A stretch of 7,459 nucleotides of DNA from Bacillota bacterium (lineage in GTDB: Bacteria; Bacillota_E; Sulfobacillia; Sulfobacillales; Sulfobacillaceae), in NCBI GenBank assembly GCA_021802375.1, contig JAKAAL010000182.1, positions 1-7,459 on the forward strand, given 5' to 3'. Shown in pieces: positions 1 through 6,156 of the stretch. The translations under genes were made by a program, and so were the position numbers. Under the pieces are notes generated by a model that was not told the origin of the DNA, made no database searches, and saw only the letters and a program-made list of their open reading frames with translations. Each line of letters starts with the position of its first letter. Positions within the stretch are counted from its first letter, which is position 1.

Positions 1-93
1 GTAACGAATCGCGCTCGGACCCATGTCCACCCCACGGCGATCGGCTCCATAGTCTAACGGCACCCCGATGATTCGTATCGTTTTGCTCTGCAT
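1..93 (-). CDS. rocF: Arginase, N-terminal fragment (runs off window)
   Basis: Arginase hydrolyses L-arginine to ornithine and urea in the cytoplasm using two manganese ions. Only the first 31 codons are present. They read [20 protein letters not shown] followed by [11 protein letters not shown], the signature opening of bacterial arginases: the first beta-strand, a G-x-P-x-D-x-G loop, then [12 protein letters not shown], as in Bacillus RocF. The metal-binding histidine and aspartates lie beyond the window and cannot be checked. The ATG at 93 is preceded by a GGGAG-type ribosome binding site about six bases upstream. The gene lies 65 bp downstream of cwlD on the same strand, with a perfect TATAAT between them, so it may have its own promoter or be read through from cwlD. 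The family call is firm from the motif; the gene symbol is by analogy with Bacillus. Confidence 0.87.
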   Translation of the reverse strand, partial: MQSKTIRIIGVPLDYGADRRGVDMGPSAIRY

Positions 94-141
94 AACGCTC
101 TCCCACCCTCACCCGTCGTTTTCGGTTTCCAATCTTTTTCT

Positions 142-147
142 ATTATA
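142..147 (-). promoter_or_regulatory. Candidate -10 box for the arginase gene
   Basis: The minus strand reads a perfect TATAAT here, about 50 bp upstream of the arginase ATG and just after the cwlD stop. The hexamer 17 bases upstream is not TTGACA-like, so this would be a -35-poor promoter or a chance match. Weakly supported. Confidence 0.35.
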
Positions 148-158
148 GCCGTTCTTGG

Positions 159-875
159 CTAATCGCGGACCAGCAGGTGCGTGGGTGGTGGCACGGGAAG
201 ATTCTTCTCCGGCCACCGCCCTTTTAAAAACCAACGCTCCGTGCCGACAAAGATATACCAGGCGATATCGCGCTGATACTGCGAATTCATTAGCAAGGCC
301 TCTTCGTGCGGATTGGAGATAAACCCGATCTCCACGTTCACGGCCGGCATTCTAGCGTACCGAAGCACATACTGGTTAATGCGAGTCACGCCGCGGCGTG
401 TATGGGTCCAGTACTGAAGCTCTTCTTGGATATCGTGCGCCAAGTGATAGCTTCCGGCGCCATTCCAGTAAAAGGTCTGAGGCCCGCGATAGGCGTGAAA
501 GCCTGAATTGCAATGAATATCAATCAGCACATCTCCATGGGTTCGGTTAATCCAATCTATCCGATCCGGAACTCTAAATTTCTTAAAGCGGGGGATGTCT
601 TTCGGTTTGGACCACGACATCAGGACCCGGGCACCTGCCCGCTGAAACCATGCTTTTAACGCCAATGCAACTTCGAGATTGATCCGATCCTCAGCTACCT
701 GCCGGCCCCGGGCCCCGGAATCAAATCCCCCATGGCCCGGATCTATGATCACGGTGCGGCCCGCCAAGAGGTCGCCTTCCATAGGAAACGACTGAGTCGG
801 GACGGGATAGACCCATCCAAGCTGCCACAGTAAACTCAGACACGCCAGCCATTTCCCTATCATCTGCACTGCCAC
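159..875 (-). CDS. cwlD: N-acetylmuramoyl-L-alanine amidase CwlD
   Basis: This zinc amidase of the Amidase_3 family cleaves the amide bond between N-acetylmuramate and the stem peptide. In Bacillus, CwlD works with the deacetylase PdaA to make the muramic-delta-lactam of spore cortex. An N-terminal hydrophobic segment (residues 5-24) looks like a signal peptide or membrane anchor. The family motifs are all present: VIIDPGHGG with zinc ligand His48, Glu68 in INLEVAL, IDIHCNSG with His121, and VEIGFISNP with Glu182. The length of 238 residues is close to the 237 of B. subtilis CwlD, and its place downstream of rpsI matches the Bacillus order. The coordinates use a GTG at 875 that sits almost on top of the AGGCGG site; the GTG at 869 or ATG at 863 is better spaced and more likely the true start. 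It is divergent from the HTH/TPR regulator. Confidence 0.9.
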   Translation of the reverse strand: MAVQMIGKWLACLSLLWQLGWVYPVPTQSFPMEGDLLAGRTVIIDPGHGGFDSGARGRQVAEDRINLEVALALKAWFQRAGARVLMSWSKPKDIPRFKKFRVPDRIDWINRTHGDVLIDIHCNSGFHAYRGPQTFYWNGAGSYHLAHDIQEELQYWTHTRRGVTRINQYVLRYARMPAVNVEIGFISNPHEEALLMNSQYQRDIAWYIFVGTERWFLKGRWPEKNLPVPPPTHLLVRD

Positions 876-1040
876 CCGCCTCGTTTAACTGGAGAACGAC
901 CATCTGTCTCACGGATAGCATGGGACAACGGCCTTTATTTTAACCTCCCTGGCTTAAACTATCCCGAAAAAGGCGGTACCCACCGGACCGGCCCACTACT
1001 ACTACCTCATATTTAACTCCAATTCAATTTTATTGGTTCA

Positions 1041-1071
1041 TCAATTGAAATGTGGTCACCATTTCAATTGA
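1041..1071. promoter_or_regulatory. Perfect 12-bp inverted repeat, probable operator
   Basis: The arm TCAATTGAAATG (1041-1052) and its exact reverse complement (1060-1071) flank a 7-bp spacer. The centre-to-centre arm distance is 19 bp, about two helical turns, which suits a dimeric HTH protein. The repeat ends 33 bp before the regulator ATG. The most economical reading is autoregulation by the adjacent HTH/TPR protein, possibly with control of the divergent cwlD. That assignment is inference; the symmetry is directly visible. Confidence 0.6.
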
Positions 1072-1090
1072 CTTGTGATACATTGGAACT

Positions 1091-1096
1091 AGGAGG
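1091..1096 (+). promoter_or_regulatory. Ribosome binding site that fixes the regulator start
   Basis: A perfect AGGAGG lies 8 bases before the ATG at 1105. Another ATG at 1098 is in a different frame and only one base from the site, so it is not used. Confidence 0.85.
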
Positions 1097-1104
1097 GATG
1101 AAGC

Positions 1105-2436
1105 ATGGTCGGCGTCAGAATTCGCGACTTGCGCAAAAAATTGGGATTGACCCAAGAGCAATTGGCTGGTACCGAACTGACCAAAAGTTATGTGAGTCAA
1201 GTCGAACTCGGCCGCATTCATCCGTCTCATAAGGCCTTAGTCATCATTGCTCAACGTCTCGGTAAACCCTTAGGGTACTTCGCCGAAAATGGGGACGACC
1301 TACGGACCATAGATGTCTTGTTGAAAGCCGTTCAGGCTTTATGGAATACCGGTCGTTTAGATGATGGCATGCTAGGTCTGCAAGAAGCCTATATGCTCGC
1401 GGCGCGAACGGGTCGCGACGAGACGTTGGCTCGCATCAAAGCGACCATGGGTCGGCTCGAAATGACGCAAGGGAACTTAGCGGCCGCCTTAACCCACTTG
1501 GAAGAAAGCCTGGCTATGATTCGTCCCGACGAGCACCCCGTTCAGGCCGTGGAAATTGCCCAAACTTTGGGGATGGTTGCCGCTCGAAACGGTTCCTTTC
1601 ATAAGGCCATGAATTCGTTTCAGCAGTCCTTAGACTACGCGCGCCGCTTGCCCGATGATGCGGCCGATATCCGAGCCGAATCCGCCCAACACTACGGTGA
1701 CTTTTGCTATAGTCAGCGAGAGTGGATCTCGGCGCTTGCGCTATACCAAGAGGCACTGTCCGGGCCCACGCCGTTGATCTCGGAGGGACGCCAGGCAGAG
1801 TTGTACGGAAGAATTGCTGCGACCGAGTGGCAACTAGGCCATCACGAAGCCGCCGACGTTGCCATCAATCAAGCGTTGTTCCGGGTCTCGACGGTGACCC
1901 CATCCGATGAACGGGCCACCATCGAAGGCGATTTGGGCCGCGTCTTGCTTGCCACGGGCCGGCCAGACGAAGCCCATCAGTTATTAGTCAAGAGTCTGGC
2001 AACCTTCGACCGTCTCCACTTTCAGGAAGGCCAGGCCATGATTTTAGAAGCTTTGTTACAACTGGGTTCCGATGCCCCGGGGAAAGATTGGCTGACGCAC
2101 TATAGCCACCGTATCTTGCTTGCGGAAAACACTTGGCCCTGGCTTTCGGTTAAGGTTTATGCGTTGCGACTACTGGCCCAACGCTCGGTCCGGCAAGGAG
2201 AGCTTACCGTGGCCAAGGACTACCTGACCCAAGCCTTGGCGTTAGCCGCGCCCGGCGACCGACGGGAAATTGAATGCGAAACTTACTTGGTTCGGGCTCA
2301 ATTGGGAGAGAGCGAAGCCATACCCTTACTTTGGACACACGTGGTTGATCCCGTACTAAAAAACGCAGGACTTCATCACTTCACACCGAAAATGCCGAAA
2401 ATTTCTACGCCTTCGCTGGCTTTAATAGGCTTTTAA
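1105..2436 (+). CDS. HTH (XRE-type) transcriptional regulator with TPR repeats
   Basis: Residues 1-60 form an XRE/Cro helix-turn-helix: IRDLRKKLGLTQEQLA, then TKSYVSQVELGRIHPS as turn and recognition helix, then a third helix ending at PLGYF. From about residue 66 on the protein is a run of amphipathic helix pairs with TPR spacing (for example NTGRLDDGMLGLQEAYMLA and GNLAAALTHLEESLAM), with no catalytic motif. This architecture (N-terminal XRE HTH plus about 370 residues of TPR) is that of Rgg/PlcR/NprR-like regulators, whose TPR domains often bind a signal peptide. No cognate peptide gene is visible here. The start is fixed by a perfect AGGAGG. It lies opposite in strand to rpsI and cwlD, with an operator-like repeat upstream. 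The last 24 residues look unlike the rest; a -1 frame after an A_AAA_AAC run at 2358-2364 stays open to 2480 and looks more protein-like. Confidence 0.85.
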   Translation: MVGVRIRDLRKKLGLTQEQLAGTELTKSYVSQVELGRIHPSHKALVIIAQRLGKPLGYFAENGDDLRTIDVLLKAVQALWNTGRLDDGMLGLQEAYMLAARTGRDETLARIKATMGRLEMTQGNLAAALTHLEESLAMIRPDEHPVQAVEIAQTLGMVAARNGSFHKAMNSFQQSLDYARRLPDDAADIRAESAQHYGDFCYSQREWISALALYQEALSGPTPLISEGRQAELYGRIAATEWQLGHHEAADVAINQALFRVSTVTPSDERATIEGDLGRVLLATGRPDEAHQLLVKSLATFDRLHFQEGQAMILEALLQLGSDAPGKDWLTHYSHRILLAENTWPWLSVKVYALRLLAQRSVRQGELTVAKDYLTQALALAAPGDRREIECETYLVRAQLGESEAIPLLWTHVVDPVLKNAGLHHFTPKMPKISTPSLALIGF

Positions 2437-2480
2437 GCCTTACTCATAAAGGAAAAGAGCCCCACTTGGAGGTCCCCTAG
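2358..2480 (+). other. Possible -1 frame C-terminal extension of the regulator
   Basis: At 2358-2364 the regulator's reading phase spells A_AAA_AAC, the classical X_XXY_YYZ slippery heptamer, at codons 419-420. A shift to -1 there opens a frame that runs to a TAG at 2478-2480, four bases short of the rpsI stop. It encodes a helical-looking tail including HTENAENFYAFAGFNRLLSL. The annotated frame instead ends in a proline- and lysine-rich tail at 2436. The -1 frame has a stop at 2346-2348, so the change must occur after that. It could be programmed slippage, a real one-base indel in the A run or just after it, a sequencing error, or coincidence. Confidence 0.35.
2427..2440. terminator. Small hairpin between convergent regulator and rpsI
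   Basis: AGGCTT-TT-AAGCCT forms a 6-bp stem (or 5 bp with a 4-base loop) across the regulator's stop codon. There is no proper T-tract on either side. On the rpsI side, the transcript first passes a weak GC hairpin at about 2462-2472 followed by TCTTTTCCTTT. Together these are the only terminator-like structures in this tight convergent junction. Weak evidence. Confidence 0.3.
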
Positions 2481-2484
2481 CATA

Positions 2485-2877
2485 CTAACGCTTCGAAAAC
2501 TGTGGCGCCTTACGGGCCTTTTTCAATCCATATTTGCGGCGTTCCTTCATCCGTGCATCGCGCTTAAGAAATCCAAGGCGTTTCAACGAACCACGGAAGT
2601 TCGGGTCGACCCCCAAGAGGGCTCGTGCAATACCGTGACGCACCGCGCCCGCCTGACCAGCAACCCCACCTCCTTCAACGCGCACCATCACGTCGAAGCG
2701 TCCTTCCACATCTGCCGATTTCAGAGGACCGACCACAATCATCCGCATCGTGGCAACCGGAAAATAGTCTTCAAAGCTTCGACCATTTACCACCAAGCGG
2801 CCCGATCCTGGTATGAGTCGTACCCGAGCTATGGCATTCTTTCGTCGTCCCGTACCCCAAAACTGTGCTGTTGCCAT
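2485..2877 (-). CDS. rpsI: 30S ribosomal protein S9
   Basis: S9 is a primary component of the small ribosomal subunit head; its C-terminal tail reaches the P-site tRNA anticodon. The 130 residues match the usual bacterial length. The N-terminal [12 protein letters not shown], the central [20 protein letters not shown] signature and the basic end finishing in SKR are all standard. The start ATG shares one base with the rplM stop (TAATG), and a GGGAGG site lies inside the rplM tail about 10 bases upstream, so translation of the two is probably coupled. It is the last gene of this transcript on the minus strand here, since the next gene downstream is convergent. Confidence 0.98.
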   Translation of the reverse strand: MATAQFWGTGRRKNAIARVRLIPGSGRLVVNGRSFEDYFPVATMRMIVVGPLKSADVEGRFDVMVRVEGGGVAGQAGAVRHGIARALLGVDPNFRGSLKRLGFLKRDARMKERRKYGLKKARKAPQFSKR

Positions 2878-3311
2878 TATGCGTTAACCTCCCAAATCTC
2901 CGGCTGTTGGGCCTGGTGCGGATGCGCATCGGTTCGGTATACCTTAAGTTTTCGATACATGTCGCGGCCCAGCCGATTGTGCGGCAACATCCCGCGCACG
3001 GCCTTTTCCAGCACGAATTCGGGTTTGCGCAACATCAGCTGACGATAAATGGTCTTTTTGAGACCACCTTCGTGGCCCGAATGATGGTAATAAATCTTTT
3101 GATCCAATTTATGGCCGGTTAACCGAACCTTTTCTGCGTTGATAATAATAACGTGGTCACCGGTATCCAAATGGGGGGTATAAATCGGCTTGTGTTTCCC
3201 ACGTAACAATGTTGCCGCTACGGTGGCTACCCGCCCAAGGGGAATGCCCGCTGCATCGATAACGTACCACTTTCGCTCAAAATCCTTGGGGCGAGCCATA
3301 TACGTGGACAT
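2877..3311 (-). CDS. rplM: 50S ribosomal protein L13
   Basis: L13 is an early-assembly protein of the large ribosomal subunit. The sequence has the family features in order: [17 protein letters not shown] at the start, [46 protein letters not shown], and the signature [20 protein letters not shown] near the end. A longer open frame begins at 3365, but the ATG at 3311 is chosen: it has a perfect AGGAGG 8 bases upstream, gives 144 residues (142 in E. coli) and starts exactly where the family does. It overlaps rpsI by one base. In Bacillus, truA precedes it; here a promoter and an unrelated fragment lie upstream instead, so the transcript seems to begin at rplM. Confidence 0.98.
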   Translation of the reverse strand: MSTYMARPKDFERKWYVIDAAGIPLGRVATVAATLLRGKHKPIYTPHLDTGDHVIIINAEKVRLTGHKLDQKIYYHHSGHEGGLKKTIYRQLMLRKPEFVLEKAVRGMLPHNRLGRDMYRKLKVYRTDAHPHQAQQPEIWEVNA

Positions 3312-3366
3312 CCAAATCCCTCCTACGAAATGGGTTGGCTGAGACCGCCAAAACCCGAACAGCAAT

Positions 3367-3396
3367 AGTCTACTAGGTTTGGTTGGTTGATGTCAA
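3367..3396 (-). promoter_or_regulatory. Sigma-A-type promoter for rplM-rpsI
   Basis: On the minus strand a perfect -35 TTGACA (3396-3391) is followed after 18 bp by TAGACT (3372-3367), which matches the -10 consensus at four of six positions. Transcription would start near 3360 and leave a leader of about 50 bases before the rplM ATG. It is the best promoter in the window and is correctly placed for the ribosomal operon. Confidence 0.65.
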
Positions 3397-3483
3397 GACC
3401 TGGACTCGTGGAAAGCCCTGCTTGAAGCCACCGAACGCTTTCGCGCCCACACCAAAACCCTGCGACATTACGGAGGTTGTTAA
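3391..3483 (+). pseudogene. Anonymous C-terminal gene remnant (possible transposase tail)
   Basis: A plus-strand frame, open only from 3391 (after a TGA at 3388-3390) to a TAA at 3481-3483, encodes DLDSWKALLEATERFRAHTK then TLRHYGGC. It has the amphipathic, strongly coding look of a real protein end and is richer in GC at third positions than chance would give. It has no start or ribosome site, so it would be a truncated 3' end. A basic helix ending a few residues before the stop recalls some transposase C-termini, but I do not recognise a specific family. It sits in the gap where truA would lie in Bacillus, although on the opposite strand. Low certainty. Confidence 0.3.
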
Positions 3484-3592
3484 GTAAGGAAACTCCCTTC
3501 GTCTTAGGCCTCCCCGAACCCGTACCCCGACGGTCGGTGCGATCGTCCCACGCTAATATGTGGAAAACGCTCGAACTCCGGTAGGGTTGCCA
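3484..3592. other. Gap with nothing recognised
   Basis: Together with the remnant and promoter this completes the roughly 280-bp gap between the oxidase gene and rplM. I see no RNA gene, no clear terminator after the oxidase gene (only a short CCGAC/GTCGG palindrome at about 3528-3538) and no start signal. Confidence 0.4.
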
Positions 3593-4993
3593 TTAGGGGA
3601 GGGCGGGGTTAATGTTGGCGTTGAACCGAAACATATTGTCGGGATCGTACTGCCGTTTCAGTGTTTTCAGCCGCTCGTAGTTGACCCCATATGACTTCTT
3701 TAAAACCTCCGTATCCTGACTCACGTCGTGAAGGTTAAGATATGTCCCGCCGTTGTACGCGAACTCATCAAGAGACGACCGGATTTTCCGGACCCATGCT
3801 ATACCGGCACCCTGATCCGAAGGGTTCTGCCATGCAGACTCTACCATCACGACTAAACCGGCGCCGCGATCGCCAAAAGCGGTCTCCTCCGGGGCAGGCT
3901 CGGCCACCTTCCCGCCCATGGGCCAGAGCATTAGAATTTGACCCGTCCGGGCTGACGCCATAATACCCGCGACACGCTCAATGAGGTCATCCGAAAGGGT
4001 GTCGGCATAAAACGACTCCACGTAGCCCTGGTGCTCTGCCGGCAGCATGTTGTCCAAGATGCTGTGTAATGCCGTATAGCTCATCGGCCCACTGGCATCC
4101 ACCAGGGGAGTGGCTAACCGTCGTAACGGCTCAATTTCTCGGAGCGCACCGTCGATGGCTTCCCCCGCGTGCATGCCACTTAAACTAATAACCGTCTTGC
4201 CCACCAGCCCAGGAGGCATGCCCGGTGCCGGTGGCATGGCCATGATGTCGATATTGATGCTCACGGCGTTGTCCGAAGCGGCTAGAAAATTGCGGCATCC
4301 CGCCAAGACGGCCTGTGCATCGTCGACAGAGTATAGGACCCGAAGGCCCGCAACCGTCGGGCCCACGCGGACGAGTCTGAGATATAAGGCCACGGCGATG
4401 CCGAAGTTTCCTCCACCGCCCTGAAGGGCCCAAAATAATTCGCTTTGATGTTGACGGCTCACGTGGACGACCGAGCCATCCGCGAGCACCATATCGGCCG
4501 CTTCCAGATGATCGCAGGTGAGCCCGTATTGACGACGCAGGTAGCCCATCCCACCGCCCAATGCCAACGCAGCCACACCCACGCGGCCAATATTCCCCGT
4601 CGGTACGGCGAGCCCAAAAAGCTGAGTCTCACGGATGACGTCGGCCGCCGTGGCCCCGCCCTGGACGATGGCGGTTTGGGTTTCTGGGTTGACTATCACG
4701 GAGCGCATGCGGGACATATCAATCATCATCCCCTCATCGCATGCACCCATCCCGGAAACATGGTGCCCCCCACTACGAACAGAGACGGGGAGTCCACGGT
4801 CTCTTGCGAATTCCACCGCCCGAACCACATCCGTCGTGCCTAACGCCTGAACTATGATGGCCGGTTTCCGGTCATAGCGACGATTCCACACCTGACGTAT
4901 TTCGTGATATCCCGGATCATCGGGAAGAAACACGGCCCCCCGAAGAGAGTCTCGTAAGGTCCCGTACGTCTTATCCAATTTCGTCGCGTTCAT
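3593..4993 (-). CDS. FAD-linked oxidase, berberine-bridge (BBE) type
   Basis: Members of this vanillyl-alcohol-oxidase/PCMH family use covalently bound FAD to oxidise sugars, alcohols or secondary metabolites, usually with oxygen. The order is standard: an FAD_binding_4 domain over about residues 42-210, with VSVRSGGHHVSG holding His77, the expected 8-alpha-histidyl FAD attachment; then VGVAALALGGGMGYL and ELFWALQGGGGNFGIA; then a BBE C-terminal domain (YLNLHDV, YGVNYERLKTLKRQYDP, FRFNANINP). The cysteine that bicovalent relatives carry is Ile135 here (TGNIGRVG), so FAD is probably held by histidine alone. The length of 466 residues is normal for bacterial members. No secretion signal is seen, so it is probably cytoplasmic. 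The ATG at 4993 has a GGGGGA site close upstream. Substrate unknown. It is divergent from the broken ATPase and has no obvious operon partner. Confidence 0.92.
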   Translation of the reverse strand: MNATKLDKTYGTLRDSLRGAVFLPDDPGYHEIRQVWNRRYDRKPAIIVQALGTTDVVRAVEFARDRGLPVSVRSGGHHVSGMGACDEGMMIDMSRMRSVIVNPETQTAIVQGGATAADVIRETQLFGLAVPTGNIGRVGVAALALGGGMGYLRRQYGLTCDHLEAADMVLADGSVVHVSRQHQSELFWALQGGGGNFGIAVALYLRLVRVGPTVAGLRVLYSVDDAQAVLAGCRNFLAASDNAVSINIDIMAMPPAPGMPPGLVGKTVISLSGMHAGEAIDGALREIEPLRRLATPLVDASGPMSYTALHSILDNMLPAEHQGYVESFYADTLSDDLIERVAGIMASARTGQILMLWPMGGKVAEPAPEETAFGDRGAGLVVMVESAWQNPSDQGAGIAWVRKIRSSLDEFAYNGGTYLNLHDVSQDTEVLKKSYGVNYERLKTLKRQYDPDNMFRFNANINPALP

Positions 4994-5136
4994 TCTCGTC
5001 CCCCGTTAAATTAGGCTTGCACACAGTAGGGCCCAAAGCCCAGAGATATTGTAAGGCCATGACCCGGTAAAAAAGTCTCAGAGAAGTCTCACTTTCCTCG
5101 GCACCCTATACCGCTTATTCCTGGTATCTCAAAAAT
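4994..5136. promoter_or_regulatory. Divergent region, FAD oxidase / broken ATPase
   Basis: This 143-bp stretch should hold the oxidase promoter. On the minus strand a TACAAT (5053-5048) is a good -10 match, but its -35 region is only a T-run. Farther upstream an AGTCTCA heptamer occurs twice (5074-5080 and 5085-5091), 11 bp apart, with TCTCAGAGA dyad symmetry at 5076-5084. On the plus strand no ribosome site precedes the ATG at 5137. Confidence 0.35.
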
Positions 5137-6088
5137 ATGGTGGCCAAACACCGTAAACGCAAGAGTTTTAGCTGTTCTTGTCGAATTACCACCATCATCA
5201 TCGATCATCTTCGTCAACGAGCATCAGAAAGTGTAAACGAATTGGCATCTAGCTCTAGTAGCACAACGATAGCCTCGGGTCGGCACGAAGCCTTTGTGGG
5301 CAGGAAATCAGAAAAGGACCGCCTCACCCAGTGGATTCACGCCAATACGGCCCCCACCAAACTTATTGCCGTGACCGGAATCGGCGGGATCGGAAAGTCC
5401 ACCTTTCTCGATATGGCGCTACAAAGAGCCGAACAATTAGGGGCTTACACGGCCTGGATTGATGGTCGAGCCTGTTTTGGCACCCCGGACGGGCTACTAA
5501 GATATGTACCTCGAAAGTTTCTGGAGTGGGTACGAAACCCCGACGACAGCCGGTGGGTGCTGGCATCGATAACTACGAATGGTTACGCGATCTTGATGGC
5601 TGGCTGCGCCACGATTTGTTGGGGTCCGTACCATCCGCCAACCTGCTCATTCTTGTCTGCGAGCGCCGATTCTCACTGCTCGACTGGCGGCTCGACTTAG
5701 GGTGGAGCGGACGCGTCGAAGAGTGGCACCTCGAACCATTTACCAACCAAGAGGTCGATGAGTTCCTGCAAAGGCGCGGCATCATCTCCGCCTCCGGCAT
5801 GACCTCGACTGCTCATATCCCCTTAACCCTGGCTCTCTATGCGGACTTGGTGCAGAAGAGGCTTCTTAGCCAAGACCACATCCGTTCCGCCCAGGAAGCG
5901 TTTTCTGCTAGTCTACTACGAGAAGTCATCGACGCTTTCTGGCACGAGGCGATAAATGTCCTCTGCCTGGTATCCCGTGTGCATTTAGATTTCCTAAATT
6001 CCGTCTTGACCCATCCGCTATCGGTTGCCGACTATCGTCAGAAGGAACCTTCATCGCCGCCGGTCACTACGTCATCTCGCAAAACTAG
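5137..6088 (+). pseudogene. STAND/NB-ARC-like P-loop ATPase, frameshifted and truncated
   Basis: STAND ATPases are switch proteins, often transcription activators or sensors, that oligomerise on ATP and a signal. Segment one (5137 to about 5562) has EAFVGRKSEKDRLTQWI, then Walker A VTGIGGIGKSTF (Lys87). Segment two, in another frame from about 5565, continues with the Walker B strand GIDNYEWLRDLDGWLR, LLILVCERRF (arginine sensor-like), EEWHLEPFTNQEVDEFLQRR and HIPLTLALYADL (the G-x-P-like motif). Joining them needs one missing base at 5563-5564, giving RWVL-x-IDNYEWL. A third frame may take over near 6041 (GTFIAAGHYVISQN) and stops at 6088. About 300 residues remain, without the C-terminal sensor or effector region such proteins carry. 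The first 20 residues and the start at 5137, which lacks a ribosome site, are uncertain. Most likely a decaying gene; a sequencing error could explain the first break only. Confidence 0.75.
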
Positions 6089-6109
6089 GATGACGTGGAT
6101 ATTCCGAGA

Positions 6110-6156
6110 AGCTACAAAGAGGGCCCTGCAGACAACGCAGGGCCCTCTTTGTAGCT
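6110..6156. terminator. Bidirectional terminator with 20-bp perfect stem
   Basis: Two perfectly complementary 20-base arms (6110-6129 and 6137-6156) flank the 7-base loop AGACAAC. The GC-rich core AGGGCCCTGC is bordered by AAAG on the left and CTTTGT on the right, so on either strand the stem ends in a short T-run. It lies between the convergent ATPase remnant (22 bp after its last stop) and the acyl-CoA synthetase (94 bp after its stop on the minus strand), where a shared rho-independent terminator is expected. The stem is longer than usual for a terminator. Confidence 0.8.

Larger units (their letters stand above)
876..1104. promoter_or_regulatory. Divergent intergenic region, cwlD / HTH-TPR regulator
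   Basis: This 229-bp stretch must hold the start signals for both cwlD (leftward) and the regulator (rightward). The right third (from about 1008) is clearly AT-richer than the rest. It contains the 12-bp inverted repeat at 1041-1071 and a weaker CCAAT/ATTGG pair at 1019-1036. For the regulator, the only promoter-like element I see is an extended -10-type TGTGATACA at 1074-1082, with no acceptable -35. For cwlD, a TAAAAT on the minus strand at 937-942 could be a -10 but also lacks a clear -35. A sporulation sigma factor would not be expected to leave a TTGACA box. No small peptide-coding gene with its own ribosome site is evident. Confidence 0.5.

Noticed and set aside
1030..1230. Small open frames on both strands overlapping the regulator start
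   Set aside because: They are out-of-phase shadows of the regulator and its operator. The 1098 ATG is only one base from the AGGAGG, and no peptide-pheromone features are seen.
2625..3122. Plus-strand open frames across rpsI and rplM
   Set aside because: They are antisense shadows of highly conserved ribosomal genes with no start signals.
3312..3365. Longer rplM start at 3365
   Set aside because: It adds 18 residues not found in L13, lies almost on the predicted transcription start, and ignores the perfect AGGAGG before 3311.
3391..3483. A complete insertion sequence around the remnant
   Set aside because: No terminal inverted repeats, target duplication or transposase catalytic region can be seen in the gap.
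4110..4850. Plus-strand open frames inside the FAD oxidase gene
   Set aside because: Antisense shadows caused by GC-rich codons; no domains or ribosome sites.
5526..5566. A separate gene starting at GTG 5526 in the second ATPase frame
   Set aside because: There is no ribosome site, and the sequence before the Walker B strand is only the alternate reading of the first segment. The two parts are one broken gene.
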